Shown: positions 16,434 through 25,428, counted from the first letter of the stretch. The stretch is 64,000 bases of DNA from Bacteroidetes bacterium 47-18 (GCA_001897155.1 MKSF01000003.1:124001-188000); one strand, 5' to 3'. Notes: generated by a model not told the origin, from the letters alone. Numbers and translations are program-made.

Positions 16434-16988
16434 CTAATAGTTTTCCAAAAACGCTTCCCAGTCAGGCGCAGCCCTATCCTTTTCCGACAGTATCATCTCC
16501 TGCACCGCAATACCCCAGTCGATATGCAGGGTAGCGTCTGCTACATTAACACTGATCTCTGCCTGTTTATTGTAATAGTTATCACATTTATATACGAAGA
16601 TGGTATCGGGCTCCAGCACGACATAGCCATGCAGAAAACCACGGGGCACCAAGAGCTGCTTTTTATTATATTCCGACAATTCCACAGCCACATGCTTCCC
16701 GAAAGTAGGCGATCCTTTCCGGATATCCACGGCCACGTCTATCACCCTTCCCTTCACCACTCTCACCAGCTTGGCCTGCGCCGCATCGCCCCGCTGCGCA
16801 TGCAATCCCCTGATGACGCCGATCTGGCGGCTGTACGCTTCATTATCCTGTATAAAGACAGGAAAATCAGGAATAAGCTGTTGCAGCTTCTCCTGCTGGA
16901 AGCTCTCAAAGAAATAGCCTCTTTCATCTCCGAACACTGCCGGCATGATCTCATAACAACCTTTTAAGTCTGTCTCTGTAACCTGCAT
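16434..16988 (-). CDS. rfbC: dTDP-4-dehydrorhamnose 3,5-epimerase
   Basis: A 184-residue cupin-fold RmlC. The start at 16986-16988 gives MQVTETDLKGCYEIMPAVF, the normal N-terminus; a longer in-frame ATG would run deep into rfbB. The catalytic histidine is in VIRGLHAQRG near residue 62, and PRGFLHGYVVLEPDTIF carries the tail of the active site. The usual RGLHYQ reads RGLHAQ here, a small departure from consensus. It epimerises C3 and C5 of dTDP-4-keto-6-deoxyglucose on the way to dTDP-rhamnose. It begins 1 base after the rfbB stop codon, so translation is coupled. Confidence 0.9.
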   Translation of the reverse strand: MQVTETDLKGCYEIMPAVFGDERGYFFESFQQEKLQQLIPDFPVFIQDNEAYSRQIGVIRGLHAQRGDAAQAKLVRVVKGRVIDVAVDIRKGSPTFGKHVAVELSEYNKKQLLVPRGFLHGYVVLEPDTIFVYKCDNYYNKQAEISVNVADATLHIDWGIAVQEMILSEKDRAAPDWEAFLENY

Positions 16989-16989
16989 T

Positions 16990-18051
16990 TTATCTGTTTT
17001 GATATTGATTTGCGTAATAATCCTGGTAGTGTCCCGAAGTAACATTATGCAGCCAGTCTTCATGCTGCAGGTACCAGTCCACAGTCTGCTCCAGCCCCTC
17101 TTCAAATGTTACGCTCGGCACCCATCCCAATTCTGCTTTTAATTTGGAGGCATCAATAGCATATCGCCAGTCGTGACCGGCCCTGTCCTTCACAAAGGTG
17201 ATCAGTTGCTCCGATGTACCGGCCGGCCGGCCCAGCTTCCGGTCCATGATACTGCACAGCAAACGGATCAGGTCTATATTCTTCCATTCGTTATGACCGC
17301 CTATATTATAGGTCTGCCCTGCTTTAGCCTGGTGAAAGATAAGATCTATGGCCCTGGCATGGTCTTCCACCCAGAGCCAGTCCCTTATATTCTCTCCTTT
17401 ACCGTATACAGGGATAGGCTTATTGTTCTTAATATTATGAATGGCCAACGGGATCAGCTTTTCAGGGAAATGGTGCGAGCCGTAATTATTGGAGCAATTG
17501 GAGATCACGGTATTCATGCCGTAGGTATCGGCGTAGGCCCGCACAAAATGATCGGAGCTGGCTTTGGAGGCGCTGTAGGGACTGTGCGGATCGTAAGGAG
17601 TGGTCTCCGTAAACATACCGGAAGCACCCAGCGCGCCATATACCTCATCTGTGCTCACATGGTAAAAACGGTGCGCAGCCAGGTCATCCTTCCATATCGT
17701 CTTAAAGGCATTCAGCAGGTTGACCGTACCCAGCACATTCGTCAGCACGAAATCCGTGGGATTCGCAATGGAACGGTCCACATGCGATTCAGCAGCCAGG
17801 TGTATCACCGCGTCCGGGCGGTAGGTCTCAAATACATTACGCACCGCGTCCCAGTCGGTTATATCTGCCTTTACGAAAGTATAATTGGCCCCCTGCTCCA
17901 CATCCTTCAGGTTTTCCAGGTTGCCCGCATACGTAAGGGCATCCAGGTTAATGACCTGGTAATCAGGATAGCTGGTTACAAAACGCCTGACCACATGGGA
18001 ACCTATAAAACCGGCTCCGCCCGTGACTACGATTTTTTTCTCAAAATTCAT
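16990..18051 (-). CDS. rfbB: dTDP-glucose 4,6-dehydratase
   Basis: A 353-residue short-chain dehydrogenase family enzyme. It has the NAD-binding VVTGGAGFIGSH near residue 6, the conserved HLAAESHVDRSI, the catalytic STDEVYG (Thr, Asp and Glu) and the YSASKASSDHF active-site Tyr-x3-Lys. It removes water from dTDP-glucose to form dTDP-4-keto-6-deoxyglucose. The ATG at 18049-18051 is preferred to an in-frame TTG at 18061-18063. It heads the minus-strand run rfbB-rfbC-manC-folB. Confidence 0.93.
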   Translation of the reverse strand: MNFEKKIVVTGGAGFIGSHVVRRFVTSYPDYQVINLDALTYAGNLENLKDVEQGANYTFVKADITDWDAVRNVFETYRPDAVIHLAAESHVDRSIANPTDFVLTNVLGTVNLLNAFKTIWKDDLAAHRFYHVSTDEVYGALGASGMFTETTPYDPHSPYSASKASSDHFVRAYADTYGMNTVISNCSNNYGSHHFPEKLIPLAIHNIKNNKPIPVYGKGENIRDWLWVEDHARAIDLIFHQAKAGQTYNIGGHNEWKNIDLIRLLCSIMDRKLGRPAGTSEQLITFVKDRAGHDWRYAIDASKLKAELGWVPSVTFEEGLEQTVDWYLQHEDWLHNVTSGHYQDYYANQYQNR

Positions 18052-18079
18052 CGGAAGTGACAATTAATTGCGCAATAGG

Positions 18080-18087
18080 CAAAACTA
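18080..18087 (-). promoter_or_regulatory. -7 box for the rfbB operon
   Basis: The minus strand reads TAGTTTTG, an exact TAnnTTTG match, about 30 bases before the rfbB ATG in a short divergent promoter region. The -33 element is not clear. Confidence 0.4.
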
Positions 18088-18120
18088 TACACTTTTTCTT
18101 AATAACTTACTGTAATAAAG

Positions 18121-18128
18121 TATTTTTG
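18121..18128 (+). promoter_or_regulatory. -7 box for the large outer-membrane protein gene
   Basis: TATTTTTG matches TAnnTTTG and lies 45 bases upstream of the proposed TTG start, facing away from the rfbB box. This supports a start near 18174. Confidence 0.45.
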
Positions 18129-18173
18129 CAGTTTACTTTTACCTGAGATTCCGGGCGCTAATTCGTATTCAAT

Positions 18174-21100
18174 TTGAAACTACGGGTTTTAATATGGCTG
18201 ATATTTTCGATAAGTGCTGTCTTTCATACAAGGGCACAAGATACGGCTGTCAGCATGCCGCCCGCCAATAAAAGAATAACAACCGCAGACCTCCGCAACT
18301 TCACAGCAGGTGATACCCTGCAGATAGACAGCCTGAGCATTGAGGAAACCTCTTTCCACATACCTGGTATAGCCGATACCGCTTATCTTTTATTACCGCT
18401 GCAGGGAAAGCTGGCCTGGCTGCACCCACCGCCCCTGCCGGAAGCAACCCTGCACTACCGGGTGCTGAGCATCAATTTCAACCGGCCCTACTATCATAAG
18501 GAATTAAAGGGTGTGGACAGCAATATCGCAGCACCGATGTTCAGTCTTTCGGGTCAGCAGTACACATCATTCAAAGGCTTCGTGGATTTCAATGCGCTCG
18601 ACTACCAGGGCGCTTATGCCCGCAGCCTGAGCATAGGCAACAACCAGGATGTGGCCCTCAATTCCAATTTCAACCTCCAGTTGAACGGCTATGTCATGGA
18701 CAGCATCAGGATAGAGGCCGCCATCACCGATAATACGATACCTTTCCAGCCGGACGGTAATACCTACCAGGTGCAGGAGTTTGACAGGCTGTATATCACC
18801 TTTGAAAAGAACAGGCACCGGCTTACTGCCGGGGATTTCAACATTGTCACACCCGATAACAGCTATTTCCTGCAATTCAATAAAAGAGTGCAGGGCTTAT
18901 GGCTGCAGAGCGAAGAACGGCTGCATCCCCGCATCACCAACACGATAAGCTTCAACGGCTCCATTGCCAAAGGGCAGTATGCCAGGAATATCTTTAACGG
19001 GCAGGAAGGCAACCAGGGACCCTATAAGCTGACGGGTAACAATGGCGAGCAATATTTTATAGTCCTTGCAGGTACGGAAAGGGTCTTTATAGACGGGATG
19101 CTGATGGAACGGGGAGAAGACCGGGATTATGTGATCAATTATAATACCGCTGAGATCCGGTTCATGCCCCGGCAGATGATCACGAAAGATAAAAGAATAC
19201 AGGTGGAGTTTGAATACCAGGACCGGAATTACCTGAACTCGCTGTTCCATTTTAATGATGAGATACAGATAGGCCGGAAGCTGCAGGTAAGGATGAACGC
19301 CTATTCCAACCAGGACGCCAAGAACCTCCCTTACCTCGCCAATTTTTCCGATGAGCAGAAGCAGTTCCTGTCTTCCATAGGTGACAATATCAATGAAGCG
19401 TTCTACCGCTCTATGAGCATTGACACCTCCACAGGGAATAATGGCATCCGCTACAGGATGGCCCGGGTAACCGTAGGCGGGCAGGTGTATGATTCCGTAT
19501 TTATCTATTCCAACAACCGCGACAGTACGCTTTATAATCTCAGCTTTTCCTTTGTAGGAGAGCAAAAAGGCAATTATATCATCTCTTCCCTGAACACCAA
19601 CGGCAGATCCTATGAATGGGTGCCGCCGCAAAACGGTATTCCCCAGGGACAGTTTGAGCCGGTCATCTTACTGGTTACGCCCAAACAGCACCAGGTGTTT
19701 TCCATGGGAGCCACCTACCAGATAGATACCTCGAAGGTATTGCTGGTAGAAGCGGCCGCCAGCAAATACGACCCTAACCTTTACGCCGCCACAGGCAGCG
19801 GTGAGCATTGGGGCTACGCCACGAAGCTGAATTATTCGGATACCAGGTACCTGGGCAGGAGCGATACAACCGGGCGCCGGCCGTGGTCCTGGAACAACCA
19901 GATCAATTACGAGCATGTCAGCAACAGCTTCCGGGCCATCGCGCCTTACCGGAATGTCGAGTTCAACAGGGACTGGAGCGTGGACAGCTCTTTGCCGCGG
20001 CAGGACGAGCACCTGCTTACCTTCCAGTCCTGGCTCAAAAGGAGCAGCCGGATGGGACTCCGCTACAACCTGACCTATTTTAAGAACGGCAGCTATTTTG
20101 ACGCTTTCCGGAACATCGCCGCCCTGGACTGGAACCACCGTTCGCTGAGAGGTAACCTTACCTTTAACATGATGAACGCGGAAGCCACCGGTTTCCGTAC
20201 AAGTTATTTCAGGCCGCAGGGATTTATAGAGCGCCGTTTCCGGAACCTGCTGAACCTTACCCTGGGTACCAGCTATGAGCTGGAAGAGAATGATTCGCGC
20301 CTCCGGCAAGGGAATACGCTCAGGAGCAATGCTTTCAGGTTTGACGTATTCAGCGTTTACCTGAAAAATGACGAGTCCGCGCCGGTAAGATTACAACTGC
20401 GTTATTTTACCCGGTCCGACTTTGCAGCGGACACGACACGTTTTATTAAGGACAGCCGCTCGCAGAATATAGAGTGGAAAGCCGGGCTGCAGCAATGGGA
20501 GAACCACCAGGTCAGTCTTACCGGAGGATATCGCTTTTTAAATATCATCAACCCTCATAATACGCAGCTTAAACCGGATGAATCGGTGGTGGGCCGCCTG
20601 GAGTACCAGGGTACCCTGTGGAACAAGCTGGTTACCACCACCCTGATGTACGAGCTGGGAACGGGCCAGGAGCAGAAAAGAGAATATACCTACATAGAAG
20701 TAGATGCGGGACTTGGTATGTTCATGTGGGTGGATTATAACGGGGACGGCATCCAGCAGGCCAATGAATTTGAGCTGGCCATCTTTAATGACCAGAAAAG
20801 ATTTATCCGTACCCTGACGCTGACCAATGAATACATCAACGTGGATTACGCTTCTATGAGCTACAGCCTTATGCTGCAGCCGGACAATATCTGGAATACC
20901 CGCATAAAGGGACTAAAAGGCTTCCTGAGCCGTTTTTCCAACCAGTTGTCCCTGCAGCTGAACAACAGGGTAATGGAAGGACTGGGCCTGCAGGCCTTTA
21001 ATGTCTTCAACAATGATCTGACCGAAGAGCTGATCATACAGCAGTCCCGGAACATCATCAATACATTGTTCTTTAACCGTTCCAGCACCCGGTTCGGACT

Positions 21101-21689
21101 GGATTATATCTATACCCTCAATACCGGGAAAACACTATTGACCTATGGTATTGAATCCAATAAGATACAGCAGCATATAGGCAAGGTAAGATGGGGCATC
21201 AATAAGGTCTTCACCCTGAACCTGAAAGGCCTGGAAGGCCAAAGAAGCTATTATTCCGGGCTTGATGACGGCCGTACCTACGATATCTCCACCCTGGGAA
21301 TAGAACCCTCTGTAATAGCTATGTTCACTACCAGATTAAGATTAACACTTTCGTACAACCACGAATCCCGGTCCAACGCACCGGAAGCAGGACCGGAGAA
21401 GGCGCTGATCAGGTCCGGCAACCTGGACCTGCGCTGGTCTCTGCCCAGGTCGGGTGTGGTGCAGGCAAGATGCACCTACGCGAATATCCGGTATAACGGG
21501 GAGGCCAATACTTCTGTAGCCTTTACGATGCTGGACGCGCTGTCCAAAGGGCAGAATTTCCTGTGGGGGCTTGGGTGGGATTCCAGGATAGCAAAGGGCA
21601 TTGAGCTGTCGCTGGAGTATGAAGGCCGGAAGCCGGGTACCAACCGCGTAATACATACCGGCAGGATGAGCATCCGCGCTTTACTGTAA
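18174..21689 (+). CDS. Large outer-membrane beta-barrel protein (SprA-related repeat region), function unknown
   Basis: The 1171-residue product starts at TTG 18174 with a clear signal peptide (KLRVLIWLIFSISAVFHTRAQ). No in-frame ATG before it gives a complete signal. The first half has segments common to very large Bacteroidota surface proteins such as SprA: GQEGNQGPYKLTG, VLAGTERVFIDG, ERGEDRDYVINYNTAEI and RIQVEFEYQDRNY. The second half is a long series of amphipathic, aromatic-rich strands, consistent with a beta-barrel. It includes MFMWVDYNGDGIQQANEFE, a calcium-type loop typical of these proteins. It converges with rsgA, only 14 bases apart. The role is unknown. Confidence 0.75.
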   Translation: MKLRVLIWLIFSISAVFHTRAQDTAVSMPPANKRITTADLRNFTAGDTLQIDSLSIEETSFHIPGIADTAYLLLPLQGKLAWLHPPPLPEATLHYRVLSINFNRPYYHKELKGVDSNIAAPMFSLSGQQYTSFKGFVDFNALDYQGAYARSLSIGNNQDVALNSNFNLQLNGYVMDSIRIEAAITDNTIPFQPDGNTYQVQEFDRLYITFEKNRHRLTAGDFNIVTPDNSYFLQFNKRVQGLWLQSEERLHPRITNTISFNGSIAKGQYARNIFNGQEGNQGPYKLTGNNGEQYFIVLAGTERVFIDGMLMERGEDRDYVINYNTAEIRFMPRQMITKDKRIQVEFEYQDRNYLNSLFHFNDEIQIGRKLQVRMNAYSNQDAKNLPYLANFSDEQKQFLSSIGDNINEAFYRSMSIDTSTGNNGIRYRMARVTVGGQVYDSVFIYSNNRDSTLYNLSFSFVGEQKGNYIISSLNTNGRSYEWVPPQNGIPQGQFEPVILLVTPKQHQVFSMGATYQIDTSKVLLVEAAASKYDPNLYAATGSGEHWGYATKLNYSDTRYLGRSDTTGRRPWSWNNQINYEHVSNSFRAIAPYRNVEFNRDWSVDSSLPRQDEHLLTFQSWLKRSSRMGLRYNLTYFKNGSYFDAFRNIAALDWNHRSLRGNLTFNMMNAEATGFRTSYFRPQGFIERRFRNLLNLTLGTSYELEENDSRLRQGNTLRSNAFRFDVFSVYLKNDESAPVRLQLRYFTRSDFAADTTRFIKDSRSQNIEWKAGLQQWENHQVSLTGGYRFLNIINPHNTQLKPDESVVGRLEYQGTLWNKLVTTTLMYELGTGQEQKREYTYIEVDAGLGMFMWVDYNGDGIQQANEFELAIFNDQKRFIRTLTLTNEYINVDYASMSYSLMLQPDNIWNTRIKGLKGFLSRFSNQLSLQLNNRVMEGLGLQAFNVFNNDLTEELIIQQSRNIINTLFFNRSSTRFGLDYIYTLNTGKTLLTYGIESNKIQQHIGKVRWGINKVFTLNLKGLEGQRSYYSGLDDGRTYDISTLGIEPSVIAMFTTRLRLTLSYNHESRSNAPEAGPEKALIRSGNLDLRWSLPRSGVVQARCTYANIRYNGEANTSVAFTMLDALSKGQNFLWGLGWDSRIAKGIELSLEYEGRKPGTNRVIHTGRMSIRALL

Positions 21690-21703
21690 CAGGGAGCACC
21701 GGA

Positions 21704-22639
21704 TCAGTATTCCTGTTCCCGGATCGTGTCCACAATACCCAGGTAGCTGATGTACCTTTCCTCGCTCAGCGCTTCCGTACCGATAGTCTCCTTGACCGCG
21801 CAGCCCGGCTCATTGATATGCTGGCAGTCGTTAAACCTGCAGTCCTGCTGCAGCCGCCGCATTTCTGGGAAGTATTCCTTAACCTCCTGCTTCAGCACAT
21901 CTATCAGCCCGAATTCCTTGATGCCCGGCGTATCAATGATGCTGCCGCCAAAAGCCATATCAAACATTTCGGCGAATGTAGTGGTATGCTGCCCTTTGCC
22001 GGTCCAGTCGCTGACCTCTCCCGTCCTGGCCTGTATCCGGGGATCCAGCGCATTGATAAGCGTGCTTTTACCGACACCGGAATGCCCGCTCAATAAGGAT
22101 TTCTTGTCTTTAAGCAGCTCCCTGAATGCGTCAAGGCCCTCTGATGATACCGTAGAGGTCACGAGGGTCGTATATCCCGCACGCTCATACAGCCCCCTTA
22201 CATGGGCCAGCTCCTCTTCCCAGGCGCTTCCCCGTATCAGATCGTATTTATTGAAGACCACAACAGCCGGGATATGGTATAATTCCGCGGTGAGCAGGAA
22301 CCTGTCTATAAAGCCGAGGGAGGTTTTAGGCTCCGTAAGGGTAGCTATCAGCACAGCCTGGTCGAGGTTGGAGGCAATGATGTGCTTCTGGTTCTTGTTG
22401 TGAGGAGATACCCGTACAATATAATTTTCCCGTTGCGCTATATCCACGATCACACCTTTCTTTTCCTCTGGGTCTTCCGCTTCGAACCTTACAAAATCAC
22501 CCACTGCTATGGGATTGGTAGATCTTATATCTTTGTCTATCCTCAGCTTGCCCCTGATCCGGCAGATCCACCAGGCTCCCTGTTCGTCACGTACATTGTA
22601 ATAGCTCCCGGTAGACTTATAAACACATCCTGTCAGCAT
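21704..22639 (-). CDS. rsgA: Ribosome small-subunit-dependent GTPase A
   Basis: RsgA is a late 30S-assembly GTPase. The 311-residue protein shows the circularly permuted order of the family. After an N-terminal OB-fold (residues 1-75) comes the G4-like VVFNKYDL near residue 130. Then come the P-loop GHSGVGKSTLIN near 185, a G3 region DTPGIKEFG near 240, and the C-terminal zinc-binding CRFNDCQHINEPGCAV near 275. The gene lies 2 bases downstream of gldF and may be co-transcribed with it. Confidence 0.95.
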   Translation of the reverse strand: MLTGCVYKSTGSYYNVRDEQGAWWICRIRGKLRIDKDIRSTNPIAVGDFVRFEAEDPEEKKGVIVDIAQRENYIVRVSPHNKNQKHIIASNLDQAVLIATLTEPKTSLGFIDRFLLTAELYHIPAVVVFNKYDLIRGSAWEEELAHVRGLYERAGYTTLVTSTVSSEGLDAFRELLKDKKSLLSGHSGVGKSTLINALDPRIQARTGEVSDWTGKGQHTTTFAEMFDMAFGGSIIDTPGIKEFGLIDVLKQEVKEYFPEMRRLQQDCRFNDCQHINEPGCAVKETIGTEALSEERYISYLGIVDTIREQEY

Positions 22640-22641
22640 AT

Positions 22642-23397
22642 TTAAGATTTCGATCTTTTGTTTTCCACGGTATAATAAGTGAGGCTGATAAATAAAACGA
22701 TCACCGAAAGAAAATAAATAATATCCCTGGAATCCAGCACACCTTTGCTCATGCTCGTATAGTGATAATCCACGCCCATCAGCTCCAGGATATAATCACT
22801 GTTACCCCGGAAGGCAGGGATCCTGCTCAGCCCCTCAAACCCGCTGTAAAGGCCGAAGCACAGCACCAGGGCGATGAGGAAGCTCACGATCTGGTTATCG
22901 GTAAGGCTGGAAGCAAAGATGCCTATGGACGTAAAGCAGCCTACCAGCAGTATGAGGGCTATATAGCTGCCTGTTATGCCGCCCGCATCCAGGGCGCCGC
23001 CCTCTATGGCCAGCCAGTTGATGCTGAAAAGATAGATAAGTGTGGGTACCAGCCCGATGATGGCCAGGGTAAAGGCTGCCCAGTATTTCCCGGTCAGTAT
23101 CTGGAAGCTGCTGAGCGGCTTGGTCATCAGCCACTCTATCGTGCCGCTTTTATATTCATCGGCAAACATCTTCATAGTAATGGCCGGGATAAGGAACATC
23201 AAAACGACGGGCGCGATAGCGAAGAACTGCTCCAGGCTGGCGTACCCGTAGTCGAGGATATTAGCATTAGGCAGGATATTGGTCTCCGGCAATACCCATA
23301 ATAGCAATCCGGTAGCTATCAGGAAAACCAGCAGGACCACGTAACCGGCCAGTGAGCTTAAAAATGATCTGATCTCTTTGGTATAGATACTCCACAT
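22642..23397 (-). CDS. gldF: Gliding-motility-associated ABC transporter permease GldF
   Basis: A 251-residue ABC-2-type permease with six hydrophobic helices. The start MWSIYTKEIRSFLSSLAGYV and the segment DEYKSGTIEWLMTKPLSSFQILTGKY are typical of GldF. GldF forms an ABC transporter with GldA and GldG, which is linked to gliding in some Bacteroidota. The usual neighbour gldG is not next to it here; rsgA follows after 2 bases. A minus-strand TAAATTTG box at 23431-23438 lies about 34 bases upstream. This is the last recognisable host gene before the conjugative element. Confidence 0.88.
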   Translation of the reverse strand: MWSIYTKEIRSFLSSLAGYVVLLVFLIATGLLLWVLPETNILPNANILDYGYASLEQFFAIAPVVLMFLIPAITMKMFADEYKSGTIEWLMTKPLSSFQILTGKYWAAFTLAIIGLVPTLIYLFSINWLAIEGGALDAGGITGSYIALILLVGCFTSIGIFASSLTDNQIVSFLIALVLCFGLYSGFEGLSRIPAFRGNSDYILELMGVDYHYTSMSKGVLDSRDIIYFLSVIVLFISLTYYTVENKRSKS

Positions 23398-23430
23398 ATA
23401 GTCGGGGGCTGTTCTGTATTTTTCAATCTA

Positions 23431-23438
23431 CAAATTTA
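23431..23438 (-). promoter_or_regulatory. -7 box upstream of gldF
   Basis: The minus strand reads TAAATTTG, an exact TAnnTTTG match 34 bases before the gldF ATG. It implies that the native gldF promoter survives the insertion of the element. Confidence 0.45.
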
Positions 23439-23782
23439 CTATAATTCGGCACATTTTCCGAAACCGCGTTACGGGGATACAACAGCCGGTTAATTTTCCG
23501 GTAATGTTATGCGCAATTCAATAAATAGTAATAATTTGCTTGTTTTTTAAAAAAAGATTAGTAAAGGTCAAAGTTCTTTATAAAGAGTGGTTTACAAGAA
23601 GTGGAAGTGCTATCGGTAACGATTTAGTAATGGTGCTTACTGCACTTACTTTCTTTTGATTACCTTGTAAATCAGTAGCAAATATAATAAATCTGTTAGA
23701 TTTAAAACCTCCTTTCAACAGTTAATTTTGTGCTTTTTAAATTTATCTCTCGGGGCAATTCATACTGAATATTTTTAGAATT

Positions 23783-23831
23783 ATTCCCACAGTTGGGGCT
23801 AAATAATGACAAAAATATTCCCACAGTTGGG
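23783..23831 (+). repeat. Paired direct repeat upstream of rteC
   Basis: ATTCCCACAGTTGGG occurs at 23783-23797 and again at 23817-23831, 34 bases apart start to start (about three helical turns). That spacing puts both copies on one face of the helix, as for a cooperative regulator or a recombination protein. I do not see this sequence elsewhere in the window. Confidence 0.7.
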
Positions 23832-23890
23832 TTGAACTGGGGAAATACTGTCACTCATTCTTATGATTTTTGTGTGTCAATTAGGGATAA

Positions 23891-23909
23891 ACTGAAATTA
23901 AATTTCAGT
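23891..23909. promoter_or_regulatory. 19-bp palindromic operator candidate before rteC
   Basis: ACTGAAATT-A-AATTTCAGT is a perfect palindrome with 9-base arms, 23 bases before the rteC ATG. Its position suits a repressor site controlling rteC. Confidence 0.5.
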
Positions 23910-23932
23910 GTTCATCGCAAAAACTATTAGGT

Positions 23933-24778
23933 ATGAAGCACTCCTTGGAACACATTATTTTAGAGATACACAATAAGGAAGACAAGATTTTGTCACAGTG
24001 TAAAGGGCTTATTGAAGAGGCTTACGAAATGACCTTGTATCTGCAAGACCTGTTATTTGCTATCAAGAAAGACATTGTTGATGAGGGTTTTAAAAGTGAT
24101 ACTGAAGAAATACAATTCTTCCGAACCATTAAACCTCAAATTCTCGGGAAACTCATCTACTACAACAAGGTCTATCGAATTGAGACCAATTGTCCGGTCA
24201 ATAACGGAAAGATGTATTACAGCTATTTTTCAGTCCATTTGGCAAACCTGAAACGAGAATACATTGAGCATATCTGCAATACCGATTTTTACAGGTATTA
24301 CCGTTCGGGTCGAACTGACCGTGACCACGTTTATTTCAAAAGAGGGAATATAAATTACCACGATGGGCTGAATAGCATTGTCTTTGAAATAGACGCCGAA
24401 TTTTCAACATTCTACGATTATAAGACGGCGAGGATTATTGCCAATGAGTTGCTCTACACGTATCTGCTGACGAAAATCAATCCTGATGAAAACCCCGATG
24501 CTATTTCCCAAAAGCCAGGAAGCTCCAAAGATATATTTTGGACAGACAGCAAAAATGCACTTGTTGAATTGACTTATGCCCTTTATGCTTCCGGTGTGAT
24601 TTCGCACGGTAAAATCGGTGTCCGAAAAATCAGCTTGATGTTTCAGATACTTTTCGGTATTACGCTGGGTGACCTGCACCACGCTTTCCATCGTATGAAA
24701 ACAAGAGCCGGTTCACGAACGGCATTTTTAGACCAGCTTAAAATTTCACTCGAAGAATATATGGATAAAGACCTATAA
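23933..24778 (+). CDS. rteC: RteC family regulator (first copy)
   Basis: The 281-residue protein matches RteC, which in CTnDOT activates the excision operon. Landmarks are EEIQFFRTIKPQILGKLIYYN near residue 60, CNTDFYRYYRSGRTDRDHVYF near residue 120, EIDAEFSTFYDYKTARIIANE, and the C-terminal TDSKNALVELTYALYASG with LGDLHHAFHRMKTR. The C-terminal part is the probable winged-helix DNA-binding region. It stands alone, with a paired repeat and a palindrome upstream and a terminator downstream. A second, divergent rteC lies at 39258. Confidence 0.88.
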   Translation: MKHSLEHIILEIHNKEDKILSQCKGLIEEAYEMTLYLQDLLFAIKKDIVDEGFKSDTEEIQFFRTIKPQILGKLIYYNKVYRIETNCPVNNGKMYYSYFSVHLANLKREYIEHICNTDFYRYYRSGRTDRDHVYFKRGNINYHDGLNSIVFEIDAEFSTFYDYKTARIIANELLYTYLLTKINPDENPDAISQKPGSSKDIFWTDSKNALVELTYALYASGVISHGKIGVRKISLMFQILFGITLGDLHHAFHRMKTRAGSRTAFLDQLKISLEEYMDKDL

Positions 24779-24802
24779 TTCAATTTGGGCTTTAATTTCA
24801 AG

Positions 24803-24831
24803 GCAGTACATCAAAAGTGTACTGCTTTTTT
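24803..24831 (+). terminator. Intrinsic terminator of rteC
   Basis: GCAGTACA (24803-24810) and TGTACTGC (24818-24825) form an 8-bp stem with a 7-base loop, followed directly by six T residues. Confidence 0.8.
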
Positions 24832-24853
24832 ATTTGCACTATTTGCCAATGTA

Positions 24854-24885
24854 TGCCACCATTTGCCAATTGGCAAATGGTGGCA
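24854..24885. repeat. 32-bp perfect palindrome
   Basis: Arms of 16 bases meet with no spacer at 24869/24870; the centre reads TTTGCCAATTGGCAAA. The half-site contains GCCACC and TTTGCCAA, related to the GCCAAA/TGCCAC words of the recurrent element motif. An extra TTTGCCAAT lies just upstream at 24842-24850. It sits between the rteC terminator and the helix-turn-helix genes. Confidence 0.75.
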
Positions 24886-24997
24886 AAACATACACATAAA
24901 ATGTTCTAAACTCCTTAGAACCCCTATGAAATAAGGGTTTATGCCGATTGTAAAAATTTTCAAAAAACCACCAAACCAATGGGTAAGCATTGGCAGA

Positions 24998-25015
24998 CAA
25001 ACACTGCCACCTTTG
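24998..25015 (+). promoter_or_regulatory. Recurrent element motif, copy ahead of the helix-turn-helix genes
   Basis: CAAACACTGCCACCTTTG fits the family consensus GCCAAACACTGCC(TTTGA) and lies 36 bases before the ATG at 25051, in the direction of transcription. Confidence 0.5.
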
Positions 25016-25050
25016 GGAACTTTGCATTGTAAACTTTAAAGAGCATTACA

Positions 25051-25404
25051 ATGAAAATAATCACAATCGAAGAAGAAGCGTGGAAACAGCTCAATAGCCG
25101 TATCAACGCCATTGCGGACCATCTAAAAAGGTTGGAGGACACAAGCTATGATGACCTGTGGCTCAACAACCACGAGGTATGCCAATATCTGCACATTAGT
25201 GAAAAGACGTTGTGGCGTATGCGTACCAAAGGCGAAATAACCTACGCAAAAATGTACGGACAATACTTCTATACCATCGGAACAATTAAGGATATGCTGA
25301 ACGCCAATGCCATACAAAGTAGTGACGAGTTTGTACAAGAACTAATGGCAAAAGGCAAAGGGTATATCGAAAAAGGCAGGAAGTTAAATGAAAATATAAA
25401 ATAG
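25051..25404 (+). CDS. Excisionase-like helix-turn-helix protein
   Basis: A 117-residue protein of the type found near the integration module of Bacteroidota conjugative elements. After a helical N-terminus (EEAWKQLNSRINAIADHLKRL) comes a MerR/excisionase-type helix-turn-helix at about residues 38-90: LWLNNHEVCQYLHISEKTLW, then RMRTKGEITYAKMYGQYFY. Such proteins bend DNA for excision or act as local regulators. It lies 24 bases ahead of a second gene of the same kind; the two are about half-similar and probably arose by duplication. Confidence 0.8.
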   Translation: MKIITIEEEAWKQLNSRINAIADHLKRLEDTSYDDLWLNNHEVCQYLHISEKTLWRMRTKGEITYAKMYGQYFYTIGTIKDMLNANAIQSSDEFVQELMAKGKGYIEKGRKLNENIK

Positions 25405-25428
25405 GTATCAACCAATAAGAATAAAGCT

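Larger units (their letters stand above)
23398..23932. other. Gene-free stretch containing the left junction of the conjugative element
   Basis: No open frame of note and no tRNA is visible in these 535 bases. The first 110 bases keep the host character and hold the gldF promoter. From about 23520 the sequence turns AT-rich like the element. A TTATATTTGC-like site lies on the minus strand at 23678-23687, loosely similar to CTnDOT-type core sites. A TAATTTTG box lies at 23723-23730. The element's exact end cannot be fixed without the right end or an empty site. Confidence 0.5.

Noticed and set aside
24803-24831. Possible riboswitch or small RNA after rteC
   Set aside because: It is a simple 8-bp stem with a T tract and is fully explained as the rteC terminator.
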